64,000 nucleotides of DNA from Austropuccinia psidii (Eukaryota; Basidiomycota; Pucciniomycetes; Pucciniales; Sphaerophragmiaceae). Location of the stretch: positions 21,292,975-21,356,974 of the forward strand of contig JALGQZ010000011.1 in NCBI GenBank assembly GCA_023105745.1. The letters are read 5' to 3'. The notes beneath the pieces were generated by a model. The model was not told the DNA's origin. It ran no database searches and saw only the letters and a list, made by a program, of their open reading frames with translations. A program made the position numbers and the translations under genes. Shown piece after piece: positions 1-13,500 of this stretch. The stretch's first letter is position 1, and every line of letters starts with the position of its first letter.

Positions 1-596
1 TCCACAAATTACTCTAAGAAGTCCCAAATCTTATCTTATCATAGAAAATTTGTTATTATCTCTTAAAATATCAATTTTAGGTGTGTGCTTATCTTATAAG
101 CACTATTTCATACCATAACTGTTTTTGTTTGACTTATTGTATTAAATACATATGATAAGTAAGTTTTTTTGAATTTCTGTATCTTTTTGATCTAGTATTA
201 GAATTTTTATATAGAATTTCTCTATATGAATCATCTTTCAAATGTGTGGCTGATATTTATTTCATAGATAATATCTATATCGTAAATAAGTGGATAAATA
301 TTAATATTTTTGACATATAATTGTCTCTTTTAGAGCTTTCAGATTTCTTATTATTATAGCTTTCAGTAAATCTAATAATAATAATAAAACTATAATTTTC
401 TTTTATTATCTAGATAGTTTTATTATTAAATTATTTTTCATATATAATTATATTAATTTGTGGTTATAATACTCAATTATACTATATTTTCTACTGAGGA
501 AAGTGCAACTACTCTTGATATTTGGTACTATTATCAAACATTTTGTAGAAAAACCTCAACTCTGGGCGCCTGGCCATGATCTAAACCAATGTTTGG
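1..596. repeat. AT-rich old repeat, inverted partner near 8150-8550
   Basis: Very AT-rich sequence with no supported gene. About 1-400 pairs, as reverse complement, with about 8150-8550: both share a GTTTTGTTTGACTT..TTGTATT block, a TCTAGTATTAG block and an ATAATTGTCTC block in the same relative order. The repeat continues past the left edge of the window. I cannot name the element. The end near 455-490 also resembles the right end of the family D LTR at 6975-7020. Confidence 0.55.
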
Positions 597-2013
597 AATA
601 TTGTCACAACCATGGCAATTTACCCTCTTGGACCTCCATATGGAATATCCATGCCATATCCAATTTATTGCAATTTGGACATATCCATAATCCTTGCCCA
701 AATTGGCAATTTTATCTTTCATGGCCTTTTATGGCCATTTAATTATCTGGTGCCAACTTGGCCCCTTCATCATCATCAGGCCTTTCCTGGACAGTATTTG
801 CTTTTGGGAACTCTTAGGTATTTTCCAGTAAACAGGGAAAATACAGCCCAAAAGCCTGTATTTGGCTTTTTAAGCTTTAAATATAGATTTGTGAACTTTG
901 CTGTATTCAGATGTTTTATGCCATTTTCCCATGTAATATGGGAAATATGCCCAAATGGCCATACTAGGCCGTTTGGGGCTTAATTGCCAGTTTTGCACAT
1001 TTTTTGCGCACTTTGCACAAATACAGTTTTAAAGCTCTATAAGCTGTATTTCTCCAAAACACCCAAAAACAATTTTTCACCTCTGAAGCCACCCAAAACC
1101 CATTTTTGACTCATATCCTCCTGGCATCCTTCGGAAGAGACCTTTGGCCTCTTTCACCCTCCAATAGGGTTATTTCATATAAGGTCATCAAGGAATCATG
1201 TCATCCAGAGGATTCATCAAGGCTCAAGTACAAGTGTCACTCTCAAATATCAATGATGCAATCAAGAAATAATTGCATATTTTCATTCACAGTGATCCTC
1301 CAAGGGAATACTGGCAATTAATTCTCAAGGGATATTCAAAAGGTAGTTCCAAAAAAATCTTTCAAGTGTCAATTATCCATCAATCCACCTTGGCAACCAC
1401 ATTAGTTCATTACAGTCTGGATTCATCAAGACCCGTATTTCAATCATACACCATGGGAAGATTATTCAACACAGTTTGTGTCTCAATTTGGCATGGTATA
1501 CATTCCATCAGACAATCAATACAGCTTCCAGTATTCAATATAGATCAGCTGCCAGCCTGAAGGAGTAAAGCTCTCAGCTTTTCACATATACCGGCCTCCT
1601 TTGACCCTGGGGGGTTTTTCCCCCATTTAATCAATATATTTCTAATTTATTTTATCTTTATTTATCTTATCTTTTTTGTTAAGTGAATACTGATATTATC
1701 AAGTCAGTCCTTTAGCACCCTTTCTCTTTTCTTTCATTACCTGTCAGTGGATATTGGTGGCCATATCCTTTACTAATTCTAGTTGTCCTTCTGGAAGGTT
1801 GAAACAGTGATTAAGGACTTAATTGGTTGGCTCTGTGGCCATTTGGCTTCTTATTTCTCTTATTGAATCTCATTTTTGTACCTGCGTATTTCTTAGAGAA
1901 ATTATTTCCTTTTATTTGTGTCTTCTTTATTCTTTGGAGTCTTCTAAGTGAGTTCCCTGATTAATGAGGGCCAGGACACTCTAGTTCTTCCCAAGAGCCC
2001 CTGTGACAGATAT
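597..2013 (+). mobile_element. Solo LTR, family A (602-2008) with TSD
   Basis: A 1407-bp LTR beginning TGTCACAACCATGGCAATTT and ending GCCCCTGTGACA. It is the same family as the two LTRs of the complete gypsy element at 23249-34141. It is flanked by AATAT (597-601) and GATAT (2009-2013), a 5-bp target-site duplication with one change. No internal gypsy sequence is attached, so this is a solo LTR left by LTR-LTR recombination. It has drifted much more from the other two copies than they have from each other, so it is older. Small open frames inside it are incidental. Confidence 0.9.
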
Positions 2014-2786
2014 AAATCATACTATAGACCTTATTTTACTGTTTTTGATGTAAAATTTCCATATTTACTTTAATTTTGGCATTTTTGGGACTTATACCTT
2101 ATAAGTAATCTTTATAATATTAATGAAATATCCTTCTTAATAATATTTTTTGAAACAATATACTATTTATTGATTTGGAATAAAGCTCTATTATCTAACT
2201 AGTGGCTTTTTCACATCACAGACTTTAAGTTTATTCTTTGAGTTATTCTAGTATAAAGTGAATAATTATAAAATTCTGATTAATAACTTATTAATTGCAT
2301 AATAATTATTTCTTGAAAGAAAATAAAAAATCAAATGAAAAAATTAAAAGTAAAAATATTTACTTAGAAATATTTTTCTTTAGTCTTCAGATAATTTTCA
2401 CTATTTTGACATAATTTTCCATAAATTACTTTAAAACAGGTTTATTCAATAAGTTATTTCCATTAATATTTCTTGATAAAATTAACTTATATTATTTTTG
2501 ATTCTAGTGTAGTCCATAAGAGAAAGCCCTTCTGACTTTAGTATCTCAGATTCAAGTGTTGAAATTTAAACCAACCCAAGACCCAGAGTGTTACTCACAA
2601 AAGAACCCTTAAAATGCCCATCAGGTGAATTGAAACAAATTCTTAGTCCAATTTTCTCTAAATTGATGTGAAATGAATCCTACTAGAAGTGGAAGAAATT
2701 ACTCCATCCAATAAAATGGATCTTGACCGGGACATTCAAATCATAAATCCAAAAGACAAGAATTTTAGCCCAGAAGAGAAGTACAA
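2014..2786. other. AT-rich gap ahead of the decayed gag
   Basis: No supported gene. The first 500 bp are very AT-rich. The last part (about 2520-2786) is less AT-rich and probably represents the leader or the extreme 5' part of the decayed gypsy element whose gag starts at 2787. I could not find an LTR edge for that element here. Confidence 0.4.
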
Positions 2787-3645
2787 ATGGAGGCTGCCAG
2801 AACTTCCACCAGTTTCCAAAGGTTAGCCAGAAAGTTTGACACTATTATTGAGATTCCAGAAGATGACATAACTTTTATTCCTGTTGTCAGATCTTAAAGA
2901 ATTTCAACAGGCAGAAATAGAGCTATACAAGTCTTGTTACCATAACTGGTTTATGGAGGCAAACCAGAAGAAGTGGGAGCTTATGTGCAGCTTGTGGATA
3001 GGGAGAATGAACACTTACCTTCAAGTAAAGAAGCTCTTGGGCCCAGAAAAGACACAAGAGCTTCTGAAGGGGTGGACACCCATTTCCTGAAAAGGACAAT
3101 TCCAAAAGATAAAATCTTGGTTAAAAAACCAAAGAATTTTGCCAGAGGACCAGAAGAAGGACAAGAACCCTGTGGAAGCCCCTAAAGCCTCCAAAAGCAA
3201 GAATCTGCCTCAACAAATTCCAAAAAAATTAAAGCAAGCCCCAAAGAGAAACCAGAAGGGGAAGGGAAAGCCCAAGTAGAACAAGCCCTACCCCCAGAAC
3301 TACAGAATTCCAAACAAGGGCCAGACTGCCCTGGAAAATGTGTTCAATATGGCAAGAACTTTGATGGAATTCAAAAGCAAGGAGGAGGAAATAATAAATA
3401 AAAACATTCCAAAGAAATAGACCTTGTAAAGCTTGTATCTCACTTTGAAACTTGAAATAAAATGTTTTTAAGAAAGCTTAATAATTTTGAGTATATCCAA
3501 CAAAAGTCGGGTGAGAAATTTTACAAGTGAAAGAGTCACAAAACACCATTATGGGTAAAGAAAATTTAAATAAGGACAATATCTTGTCTTTAATGCTTAT
3601 TTGTGAAAGGAATGAGTCCAAAGTTACATTACCTAATAAGACATA
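2787..3645 (+). pseudogene. Decayed gypsy gag, 5' half
   Basis: Reading from the ATG at 2787 (MEAARTSTSFQRLARKFDT) gives a long gag-like frame with two early in-frame stops. It continues through blocks such as LGPRKDTRASEGVDTH and KEIDLVKLVSHFET into a coiled-coil-like stretch (KLNNFEYIQQK). It stops making sense at 3645, where a family D LTR with a clean TSD begins. The second half of the same gag resumes at 7075 with matching sense, so this is one gene split by an insertion. Gag is the structural protein that packages retrotransposon RNA. This style of gag is the one I associate with large gypsy families of rust fungi. Several frameshifts and stops make it non-functional. Confidence 0.7.
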
Positions 3646-6600
3646 TGATATGTGAGCCTTGGGGTATATCTTACATACCCAAATAGGCCACAATAAACAT
3701 AAAGTTAAATTTCAAACTATGAATAACTTCTAAGTCATGCATATATCCAAAATTTATCATTTTTGATGTAAGGAAAGATCAATAACCTTTTATGAGTAGG
3801 TAAATCCATGGATTTAAGGCAAAATTTTGATTCTTCAACATAATTGACCTAGGGAAGCTTCATAGAGTGAATAAGATTAAACTAACTCTATCAGGTGGTA
3901 ATATGGAAAATAATTTAGCACCACATGATCAATACCACATAAACAAAGTGTGAAAAGTTTGGTTTTTCTCAATTTCATGCCAAAATAATGGGAATGTGAG
4001 AAATGCATGCTACATATACACTAAGATTAGTGTTCTGCATTTTTTTGTAACTTCAAAACACAGTATCCTAAAATAAAGTTTTTTTACACCCATAGTGGAT
4101 ATCAGTCTTGAATGCTGAATTACTACTTTTGATGTGAAAATAGCTAAGGGGGACAAAAGACATCAAAGAGAGCTAGGGTACCCAGCTTCTGAGGCCTGTG
4201 AGGCATGGAAAGCTCTAAAGCTTGGATCCATGACTTATCATGGCCCAATTAGTATACTAAAATATTTTGGGAACTTGTTTATCAAGTTAAAGTCCCATCG
4301 AATCATAAGAAAATTGCAAATAAGCTGCTATTTTTGATGTGAGAAGGAGGTAAAGAGCAGCTCTGACTCCTGTAACCATGTCAATAATTACTTAATTTCC
4401 ATGGATAAACCTCAAAAGATTATTCAAAACCTGTTTGGGACCAGTATCTAGTTGTTTACCTCATGGAAACCGGCTATACTGTGCTATTTGAAATTCTATG
4501 TAGAAATAAGGTAAAAACTCCAAATATTCATTCAAAATACAATCCTTAATAAATATTCATGAGAATTTCAGGACCAATGAAGAATGGTATGATCCATAAA
4601 GAAGAAAAAAATTATGAATTCATAATTAAAATCAAAATTTTTACTTATAGTGCATTTTTGATGATTCCACATGAAACACTGAATCTTCAAAGATTCACAG
4701 AAAATACAACCTGTGATGAAATTTCCAATAAAATTGATAAATTTGAGAAATCAATGTCAATTTTGGAATAAAATAGGATTTACAGTTGTTACTCTTTTTA
4801 TTCTTAACCATAAATATGTTGGTAGTCACATAAATGACTTAATTGAGTGATTATGATAATCTTATATGATGTCAGGGTGAGTCTATGTAGTAGCTTAAAA
4901 ATACTAAATACAAGCTAGCACTATGACTGTGACACACAAAAAATAATTTTTAATAATAGTAAACAGGTTCTACTGTAATATGATAACAATGGTGATGAAT
5001 CTATTGAGAACCTGGGTTGCAATGATTTAATATCAATTGACTGTGAAAATCACTACAATAATTAATTATTTTAATTATATCAATATAATCCTAAGAGTAC
5101 TACTGGTATAAGACAGTTTTACTACGTAAGGATGTTAATTCATTATAAGATGAGTCTTTTCCAGTGAGGAAAGACCTGCTTTTATCTCCTCTGAGGACTG
5201 TGAAAGACTGGTAGGCTCTTCACACGTCTACAGAGTGAAAATTTTCACTCTGGAGGCTGGGTTGTGGTTCTGTACCATCAATTCTGACGTCAGCATAGTC
5301 AGAATTGTGGTTTTTGGACCACAAATGATCATTCTGGATCAATACAGGGTGAAAAAACTCTTCAAAGGCCACGTCAGCACCATTGTGACGTTTCCAGAGT
5401 GTCTGGATGACTAATATTAGTCATTCTGGGCGGGTTTAAGCTTTAAAAAACCATTATTTTAAGTATCAAGCCAATACTGGTTGGTACAGGTTTGGTACAG
5501 ACCAGTATTGGTCAAAATACTTCCAACCAAGATATCTTAGTCAGTTTTTGAGATATCAAGAATCCAAGAGCACAGAATTGAAGGGCTTAATGAGCTCTTC
5601 AATTTGATATGCTTCATGCTTACCCTTCTCTAAGATAGCAAAAGCTATAAGGACTTTAAGTTTTTGGATGTATTTTTGTACATCAGTATGAGGCTTCAAA
5701 ACCTTCCAAGCCAGATATCTTCTCCAATTTAGAAGATATCTGTATTCCAATGATACAGTATTGTAGGGCTTGATTAGATCTACAGTCTGATATACAACAC
5801 TTTACAGCTGTATGAATATATTCCAAAGATACAGGGGTTTCTTTATACGGTTAGTTTCAGGAATCCTGTATTTTGAGATGTAAACCTTTAAACCAAGATC
5901 CCTCTGTTAATTTGGAAGATAGAGGGGTCTAAGGTATCTCAAATTAAAGCTCTCACTCAGACCTTAAATTTGGCTGTACTTTTGTACAGTTTTGTACGAG
6001 CCCTCCTACACCTTTGAGGTGTTGTTGGTGAAAAAAGGTGGTATAATGGTATCTCCAGATTTAGGAGTGCTACAGATGAATAGATGATACCATTGGATAG
6101 CTCTACCTTAGAGCTTCAACAAAAAAATCATTCTGGTTGGGGCTTCATGAAATATGTATAAGTTAGATTAGAGGCTAGAATAAGAGTTTTTGCTTATTTG
6201 GTCTTATCTTTGATAGGGCATATCTTTGTCCTTTCTTATTATATTTGAGGAGGTTTCCTCTTTATAATTTACTTGTATTGGCTATATTTGTCCAATACTA
6301 CTCATACCATTACTTATGGTATGTTGGATGTCATGCTGGTGCTCTGTTTTGAGTCACAGGCTGACATATGACAGCAGATGAGGCAATAAATAATCCAAAG
6401 AGGATAATTGGTTTCTCACTCACTGGTTTTCAGTTTTCTCCATGGAGTGCCTCTGTGAACTGTTATTTATTTGAAAGAGGCTTCTTGCTTTTTTTTCCAA
6501 ATAATCTTATTATTCAATCATACCTTTAGTACCAACAAGTAGGTATTAGTTAATTATTTTCTCAAGTGTTTGAAATCATTAAAAATCAAGAAGACATGGA

Positions 6601-7074
6601 ATCATAGAAATACACTATTTACAATAGTATTTAGCTATTATATTGTTTTATTATTGTTATAAAGGAATTTTGATCCTTTAAATCCACAATTTATCCATAA
6701 AATCTCCCTACCAATTTTTTTCAAGGTATGATTGGAGTATTAGTGAGTGATTTTATTGAATTCTTAAAGTTTTTCTCTAGAAATAGTTTTCTTCAAGAAT
6801 TATTTTTAGAATTATTCTTGCAAAAGGTAGCTATATATCAAATTATTATTATTTTTTCAATAAAGACATTTTATTATTAAATACTTCTTGTAATTGATTC
6901 TTGTAGATAATTACTGCTTGGTATTATAAGAAGTAGTAATTTAGAACAAGTAAAAGAAATAATCAAGTAATTAATTATTTAATTTGTGGCTATAACAAGC
7001 TTACTTATTATATTTCATAAGAACAGTCATAGTACTGCTGATTGATAGTAATATTAGACACATTTTACATGATA
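3646..7074 (+). mobile_element. Solo LTR, family D (3651-7069), TSD TGATA
   Basis: The insert starts TGTGAGCCTTGGGGTATATC at 3651 and ends ACATTTTACA at 7069. It is flanked by perfect 5-bp duplications TGATA at 3646-3650 and 7070-7074. Its start closely resembles the start of family C LTRs (TGTGAGCCTTAGAGG..), so the two families are related. It splits the decayed gag (2787-3645 and 7075-8140). It is split in turn by the family B solo LTR at 4870-6366; without that the LTR is about 1.9 kb. An inverted copy lies at 9182-13875. Confidence 0.88.
4865..6371 (-). mobile_element. Solo LTR, family B (4870-6366), TSD TATGA
   Basis: The 1497-bp insert begins TGTCAGGGTGAGTC and ends GAGTCACAGGCTGACA, with perfect TATGA duplications at 4865-4869 and 6367-6371. 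The inverted family D copy keeps the uninterrupted version of this target (around 9830-9900), which confirms the insertion. Minus orientation is assigned because the 25066-26571 copy, read in the opposite sense, has a TATA-like GATATAAAAGG about 320 bp from its 3' end, as expected of U3-R-U5 order. No internal region of family B occurs anywhere in the window. Confidence 0.93.
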
Positions 7075-8140
7075 ACTCTCTTTTTTAACACTAAACAACT
7101 CAAAGAATTAATATTAAAAGTTAAGAAATTGGAAAAACCAACTGGTAATAATGCAGCTCTTTTCCAAGAGAAACTGGAAAAGAAGATAAAGAAAGACTTG
7201 AATGCTAAGAAGATATCCAATAAATTATGAACCATATATCATTGGGAAATGATTTACCAAGATGGTCTACACAAATTCTTGACAGAAATGTGTTGAGCTT
7301 GAAAAATGACTGGCATCATACCATTTCAAGAAATGAAGAAGTGCAAACTGCCTTCAAAGTCAAAGACATTCCCATATTAGAGGAATGGCCTACCTTGAGT
7401 GATGAAGGAGAATATAGTCATATGGAGTTTATGCAAACAATTGATATGTTTAAAAAAGAACTTAACATAACATATGAATACATAAGTTCCAGACTACACT
7501 CATTATTAACCAAATGAGAAAAAAATCATTTCATAAAATGAGACAAGAACATGGTAAAAGCTCCTGGACTTGGTGAAAAGAAAATATTATTTCCAAATTG
7601 GCTAATGATTCCTTGAGATTTAGAATTGAAAATTCTTTTAAATAAGCCATTTTCAATATTGAGAGGGAAAGCTCCATGTAATGACTTCTTAAACAGAAGG
7701 ACAGACTAGCTGCCCTTCATCCTGATGTCTGAAACAATGGTACATAAAAGGATGTTGAGAAAATGTGGTGGTAGCCTTGAGAATCCTACAAGAAGAAGAT
7801 TTATTGAGCCTTGATTTACAGAATATTATATCAATTCCATGGAAGAAATCACTACCAGAAAAAAATTGGTATAAATACCCAATAGATAGTAAGAATGACT
7901 AGTGGGAAAACAATTTCAAGAGCAAATAAAACACAAGACAGAGCTTCTTTGAAATGTAATAAGTGTGGAAGTAAGTATCATTTTTCTAACAATTGTCGAA
8001 AGAAAACAATAATTAATGAGAAAGAAGTTTAAAAAACTGAAGACACAAAATAAACAAATGATGTAACTGTACATGAAAGTTATTCTGAGCCTTCTGAAGA
8101 AGAACTACAAGCTCAACTTGGTATAGAAAAAATTAACCCT
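7075..8140 (+). pseudogene. Decayed gypsy gag, 3' half with CCHC knuckle
   Basis: Continuation of the gag interrupted at 3645. Recognisable blocks in order are TKQLKELILKVKKLE (coiled coil), ILEEWPTLSDEGEYSHMEF (gag capsid region, about 7368-7425), MSETMVHKRMLRKCGGSLEN (about 7720-7780) and a zinc knuckle KCNKCGSKYHFSNNC with C-X2-C-X4-H-X4-C at 7955-7996, followed by a Glu-rich tail. Two medium open frames (7042-7230 and 7227-7517) are fragments of it. The gag of the minus-strand element at the right edge (63.2-64.0 kb) has the same blocks (MSEFMIHRKILRQCGGDLEH), so they belong to one superfamily. Several stops and frameshifts make it dead. No protease or polymerase follows; AT-rich repeat begins at about 8150. 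Confidence 0.72.
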
Positions 8141-8149
8141 GCAGGTAGT

Positions 8150-9181
8150 ATTCTACTATTATTATAGTCACTGACAGTTATAATAATAAGAATGTATTAA
8201 GCACTTAATGAGACAATTATACATGGAAAATAATAATATTTAACCACTTATAAACAATAGAAATATTATTTATAAAAGGGTTATCACACACACTGTGAAG
8301 AGATAAATCTTATAAGAAAATTCTATATAAAAAACTAATACTAGATAAAAAAATAAAGAGTTTTAGAGAAAACTTACTTATGATAATTATTCAATACAAA
8401 AAGTCAAACAAAACAGTCATTATATTTAGTAATGTTTATAAGTTGAAAACATGCCAAAAATAAATATTTTAAAAGATAAAACAGCTTTATAAGATAAAAA
8501 ATAATATTTAAGAGTTTTCAAGAGGAATTTGTGTATTTAAAAGATATTTAAGACAATTATTTTATATAAGATAAAATGTATCATTGGTGATTACAACAAT
8601 GATATAATTTATATTATTTCACTTATTTGATTTAACATTGATAAATGATAAAATAATTAAGAAATACTTTAATAATCAGATTTTATATTTAATAAAGATT
8701 TACCTGTTTAAATGTCTAATATGATTGGAATGATAATTATTAATTGGCATCAACAGTGATGTAAAGGCTCTTTTTTATGCCTGCAGAGAAGCTCTCATGA
8801 TTCATAATGGATATTGAGGGTGTGCTCAGGTCAAAGCTGAAAAGCCATTCTTGAAAAGAAGGTTCTTAACTTAAGGTAACTTATTTACAATTCAGATTTT
8901 AAGCTATTAATGTTATTATTAAATCCAAGTAACTTTAATCCTCATTTGGATTAATTATTCTATATTTAGATATTAAGGAAGCTTATGAATTTCAAATTTA
9001 ATCACATGAACAGCTTAAAAATAAAGTTTCAAGGAGAAATGTCTTGAACTGAATTTTTAATTAATTTGTAAAGAAATTTGAATTTTCTTCAAGAATAATT
9101 AAAACGTAAATTTCAAGGATACTTAAAAATTAAGCCTGTTTAAGAAAAATACTTAAAATTCAATGCAGATACAGATGACAC
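8150..9181. repeat. AT-rich old repeat, inverted partner of 1-400
   Basis: The first 400 bp are the reverse complement of 1-400. The rest is AT-rich with no firm identity. A short coding-like stretch near 8740-8860 reads GINSDVKALFYACREALMIH before a stop; it may be a scrap of retrotransposon gag or leader, but I would not call a gene on it. Confidence 0.45.
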
Positions 9182-10567
9182 TGTAATATTTGTCTATGAA
9201 ACTGCTGATAATATAACTATTAATCAACAGTAATATGACTGTTCTTATGAGATATAATAATAAAGATTATTATAACCACAATTAATTGATTATTTCTTTT
9301 ACTTGTTATACACTAGTAGTGATTATAAAAATAAGCAGAAATTTTCTAGAAGAAGCAATTACAAGAAGTATTTAATAATAAAACTTCTTTATTAAAATAA
9401 TAAAATTATTTTAATATATAATTATCTTTTTCAAGAATAATTTTAAATAGAATTCTTGAATAAAACTACTAATAGAGAAAACATTTAAGAATTAATAATA
9501 AATCACTCACTAATACTCTAATGAACCTTAGATGAAATTGGTAGAGATATTTGATGGATAATTGTGGATTTAAAGGATCAAAATTGATTTTATAGCAGTA
9601 TTACAAAAATATATAGTTTATTTCTATGATTTCATGTCTTTATTATTGATTTTGAAATATTTAAAACACTTAAGAAAAGATTAAACTAATACTTGCTTGT
9701 TGGTAACAAAGATATAATTGGATAATAAGATAATTCGGAAGAAAAAGCAAGAGCAGGCCTCTTTTAAGTCATCAATGGCTCACAGAGGAATTCCAAAGGA
9801 AAAACTGAAAATCCATTGAGTGAGAAAAAAATAATACTTTTTGGATTAATGATTGCATCATCTGTTGTCACATAAGATTATTATAATTATTTAATTATAG
9901 ATTTTACATGACTACCAACACATTTATAGTTAAGAATAAAAGGAGTAACAACTTTAAAGCTTATTTTATTTCCAAATAAGCCTCAATTTCTCAAAGTTAA
10001 CAATGTTATTAGAAATTTCATCCCAGGTTGTATTTTCTGTGAATTTTCAAAGATTCAGTGCTTCACATGGAATAATCAAAATGGACTGTAGGTAAAACTT
10101 TGAATATTACATATGAAACCATGATTCTTGTTGGGTTATTTACAGGTAATATTATTCTCCATTTTTACCTCAAGTTTCAGAAATATTCATTAATAATTTT
10201 ATTTTTAATGAATTTTGGAAGTTATTACTATGTTTCTAAGTAGAATTGCAAATCACACAATATGGCTGGTTGCTATGAGGTAAATCAATGGATACTGGTG
10301 AAAAAAGGGTTTTGATTACTATTTGAAGGCTTATCCATGGAGAATAACTAAGAATAAACATTGCTACAGGAGTCTAAGTTTCTCTTTACCTCCTTGTCAC
10401 GTCAAAATAGCAGCTTCTTTGCAATGTTCTTATGATTTCTTGAGATTTCAACTTAGTAACCAGGTCCCCAAAAGGTTCTAATATACTAATTGGGCCACAA
10501 TCACCCATGTAACCAATCTTTAGAGCTATACATTCTTCAGAGGCCTCAGAAGCTGGGTACCCTGGCT

Positions 10568-13500
10568 CTCTTTGTTGGCCTTTGACTCAAATCCAGACCA
10601 CAAGCATGACAGCCAAATACCATAAACCAATGGTAGAGAAAAATACAACCAAAACATGGAGCCTATCCAAAACAGCTCAAAAGGTATCAAAAGAAAGAGG
10701 AAACTCACCTGTTTCCAAATATAAAAGTACCATAATCATAGGAAAAAGAATAACAAAGTTATTCCTGCTCAAAGAAGTTTCTGAGCATAAACCTTAACTT
10801 CAAACTCTCATCTAAAATCCAAACAAAGAGGCTTAGCCTCAGGAAATGGGTATTTAAATTGAAGCTCTAGGTCAGGGCTATCCAATGATACTGGCCAAAC
10901 TGAGCTTCCAAATACTACAGAGGTTATGGGAAAAATAAGGTCAAATAAGTGTGAATAAAATATTTACCTCTCATCTAACTTCTACAGTTTTAGTGTGAGA
11001 TACCAAAAGTGGGGTAATTTTGGAGATAGCACCATCAGGGCTAGCTGATGGTGCCATCCATTTTGCCATATTGCATCTAGAACAAAAGTTATGGGGCAAA
11101 CAAGTTCCATACAGATTATGGGAAAATCATATATCTGGATAACTAAAATTAAACCTGGCATGAAATCGCCATATTTAATGTTACCCATACCAAATGAGGT
11201 ACCATTGTGTAGATCTAATCCAGGGATACACAATGAGCCAATTTTGAGCTCAATGGTCTAAAATCTGACAAAGGTATAGCAGCTTTGAGGTTAAAATCCC
11301 ACAGTGTGGCCAATACACCTTTACTGTGGGATACTATCCCATAACTATGATTATGAGGTGTCAAATAGACAGCAAAGCTTGTTTATACTTCAATACCTCA
11401 TAATGCATTCAATACTTGGGTAACATACAGGTTCTGTACAGCTTTATATGAATGATACATATCAGAAGAGGCCTGTGTGGTCCCCAGATGAAACCTTTCA
11501 CCCTGTATTGGGGAAATGTGAGCCTTAGAGGTTTTTTTTTACATACACAAAAGACCACAAATAATAGAAAATGATACAACTATAAATAATACAGATTTAT
11601 TAATGTTGTTAATAAAAAAATCAAAATATAAATAAAAAATTCATATAAGAAATTGAAATTTTAATTATAATTTAAAATACAAACTACTTGGGAATTTAAA
11701 ATGGTGAAAACACATTTTCCTTGAAAAAATTAAGTAAAAATAAATTCTCAACAAATATACTAAAATTCAAAAATATTTGGCACAAATTCAAAAAAATAAT
11801 TATATCTTTTTATCTGACTAATAAACATATGAAAATCATTTCACCATTGAACTCCTCATAAGAAATAAGGTGGGGTCACCTCTGGATAAAATTTCTGTAG
11901 CTCAACTCTAAATAAGCTTAAATTAAGTTTCATTATTTTCTGTAAAAAATTTGAAAGTCCTCAACAACTTAACTTAATTCACATCACATGTGGTGTTAAC
12001 CATCAATTTTTGTGTTAAAACTGGGGTGTTTTGTGTAATTTAGAAGTTATGAGGAATGAAAGCATTTTCAATTGAAATTTCAAAATGTGTGCCTTTATTA
12101 CATAATTGAACTTTCATTTACTTACAAGGTATCAAGTATTAAAGTTGTATACTGTAAAAACCCAATTGAATTACATATGTAAATTACAAGTATAATATGT
12201 GATGAGGAATTACAGAAAAATAAATTTGAAAGATTAATTCTGTGGGGGAAAAGACACTCTTGGTCTAAGGGGGAGCTAGACCCCCAAAATCCTTGCTGAC
12301 TGGCGTGAGATGTCAAAATCAACGCAAAGGTTCATTACTTTTGGCCTGGAATTGAGTCACAGGGTCTGTGACTCAATTGATGATGAGGTTTTGATACCAA
12401 CCAGGGCATTTTTAACTGTTTCCAAGAGGGTAAAACTATCTTTAAGATAAAAAAATAATAGGGGAAACAGTTTTAACCGGTTCTGACGTCTCTTACACAC
12501 ATTATGACTTGTTTTGAAGGCTTAAAAACAGGTATTACTATAGAAAAAGCTGATTTAAGGGTTCAAAATGGCTGAAAATAGCAAAAAATGGCTGAAACCA
12601 GCCTTTTTTTGGTCTAAACCAGGGTTCAATGAGAGCATAATTAGATTTTCTGTTTTCAGAGTGTTTTTCACGACTGAAAAGAGTAAATTCTACTTTTGGA
12701 GTAAGAGAATTGGTGGCTATAAAAGAATGTCTTCTTTGCCCCACTTTCCTCTTCATGTTTAAATATTTTCCTTTTATAATTGGTCTAAACACTCTTAAAC
12801 CAATCAATAAGATATTCCAACCACCCTTTTTATTATCATTTTAAACCTTCTAAACATGTTAAAAAATTATTATAATCATTTTTACGCTTGAACCACCCCA
12901 TAAGTGGATTAAAGCATCTTTCACTAATGTTAACCTTGTCACTTTGTTTCCAAATTCACTCTGGTCACTTTTGGGTGTGTTTTCTCTTTAGAATTCTTTC
13001 AAAAGACTCTGTTCTTATATCAAATGCCTGTACTCCTTTTCTCAATTAATTCCAATTGAAATTTCTCTTGAAGAAATTTACTTTGTAGCCTTAAATATCT
13101 CTTGTAGAGTATTTTTGGATAAATATTTACTGTTGGTAAAAACATTAATCTTGAAGATATTATTGTTTTATACTTATAAAGCTAACAACAATAAATTTGG
13201 CATTTTTTCTTTTAAAGATCTTAATTCTTAACATTTTTAGTCATATTTTTACCTTATACAAATTTTGAGGACAGGAAAAGTACTTGATTTTTAATCAAAG
13301 TTTCATATCCACACCTTACAGGAAAACTGCTCATATTTGGATTCAAAGCCACATCTAAGCCCAATGAAGAGCATACAGGCCTTGTGCAAGCCAACAGCCA
13401 GTACTCTGGAATGAAAAATCTTCACTTCCTCTATGTGGATGGTCTAGAAGACCTTTCCACCCCATTTCAGGATCAAAGGAGGCCTTTTCTCTTCCAGAAA

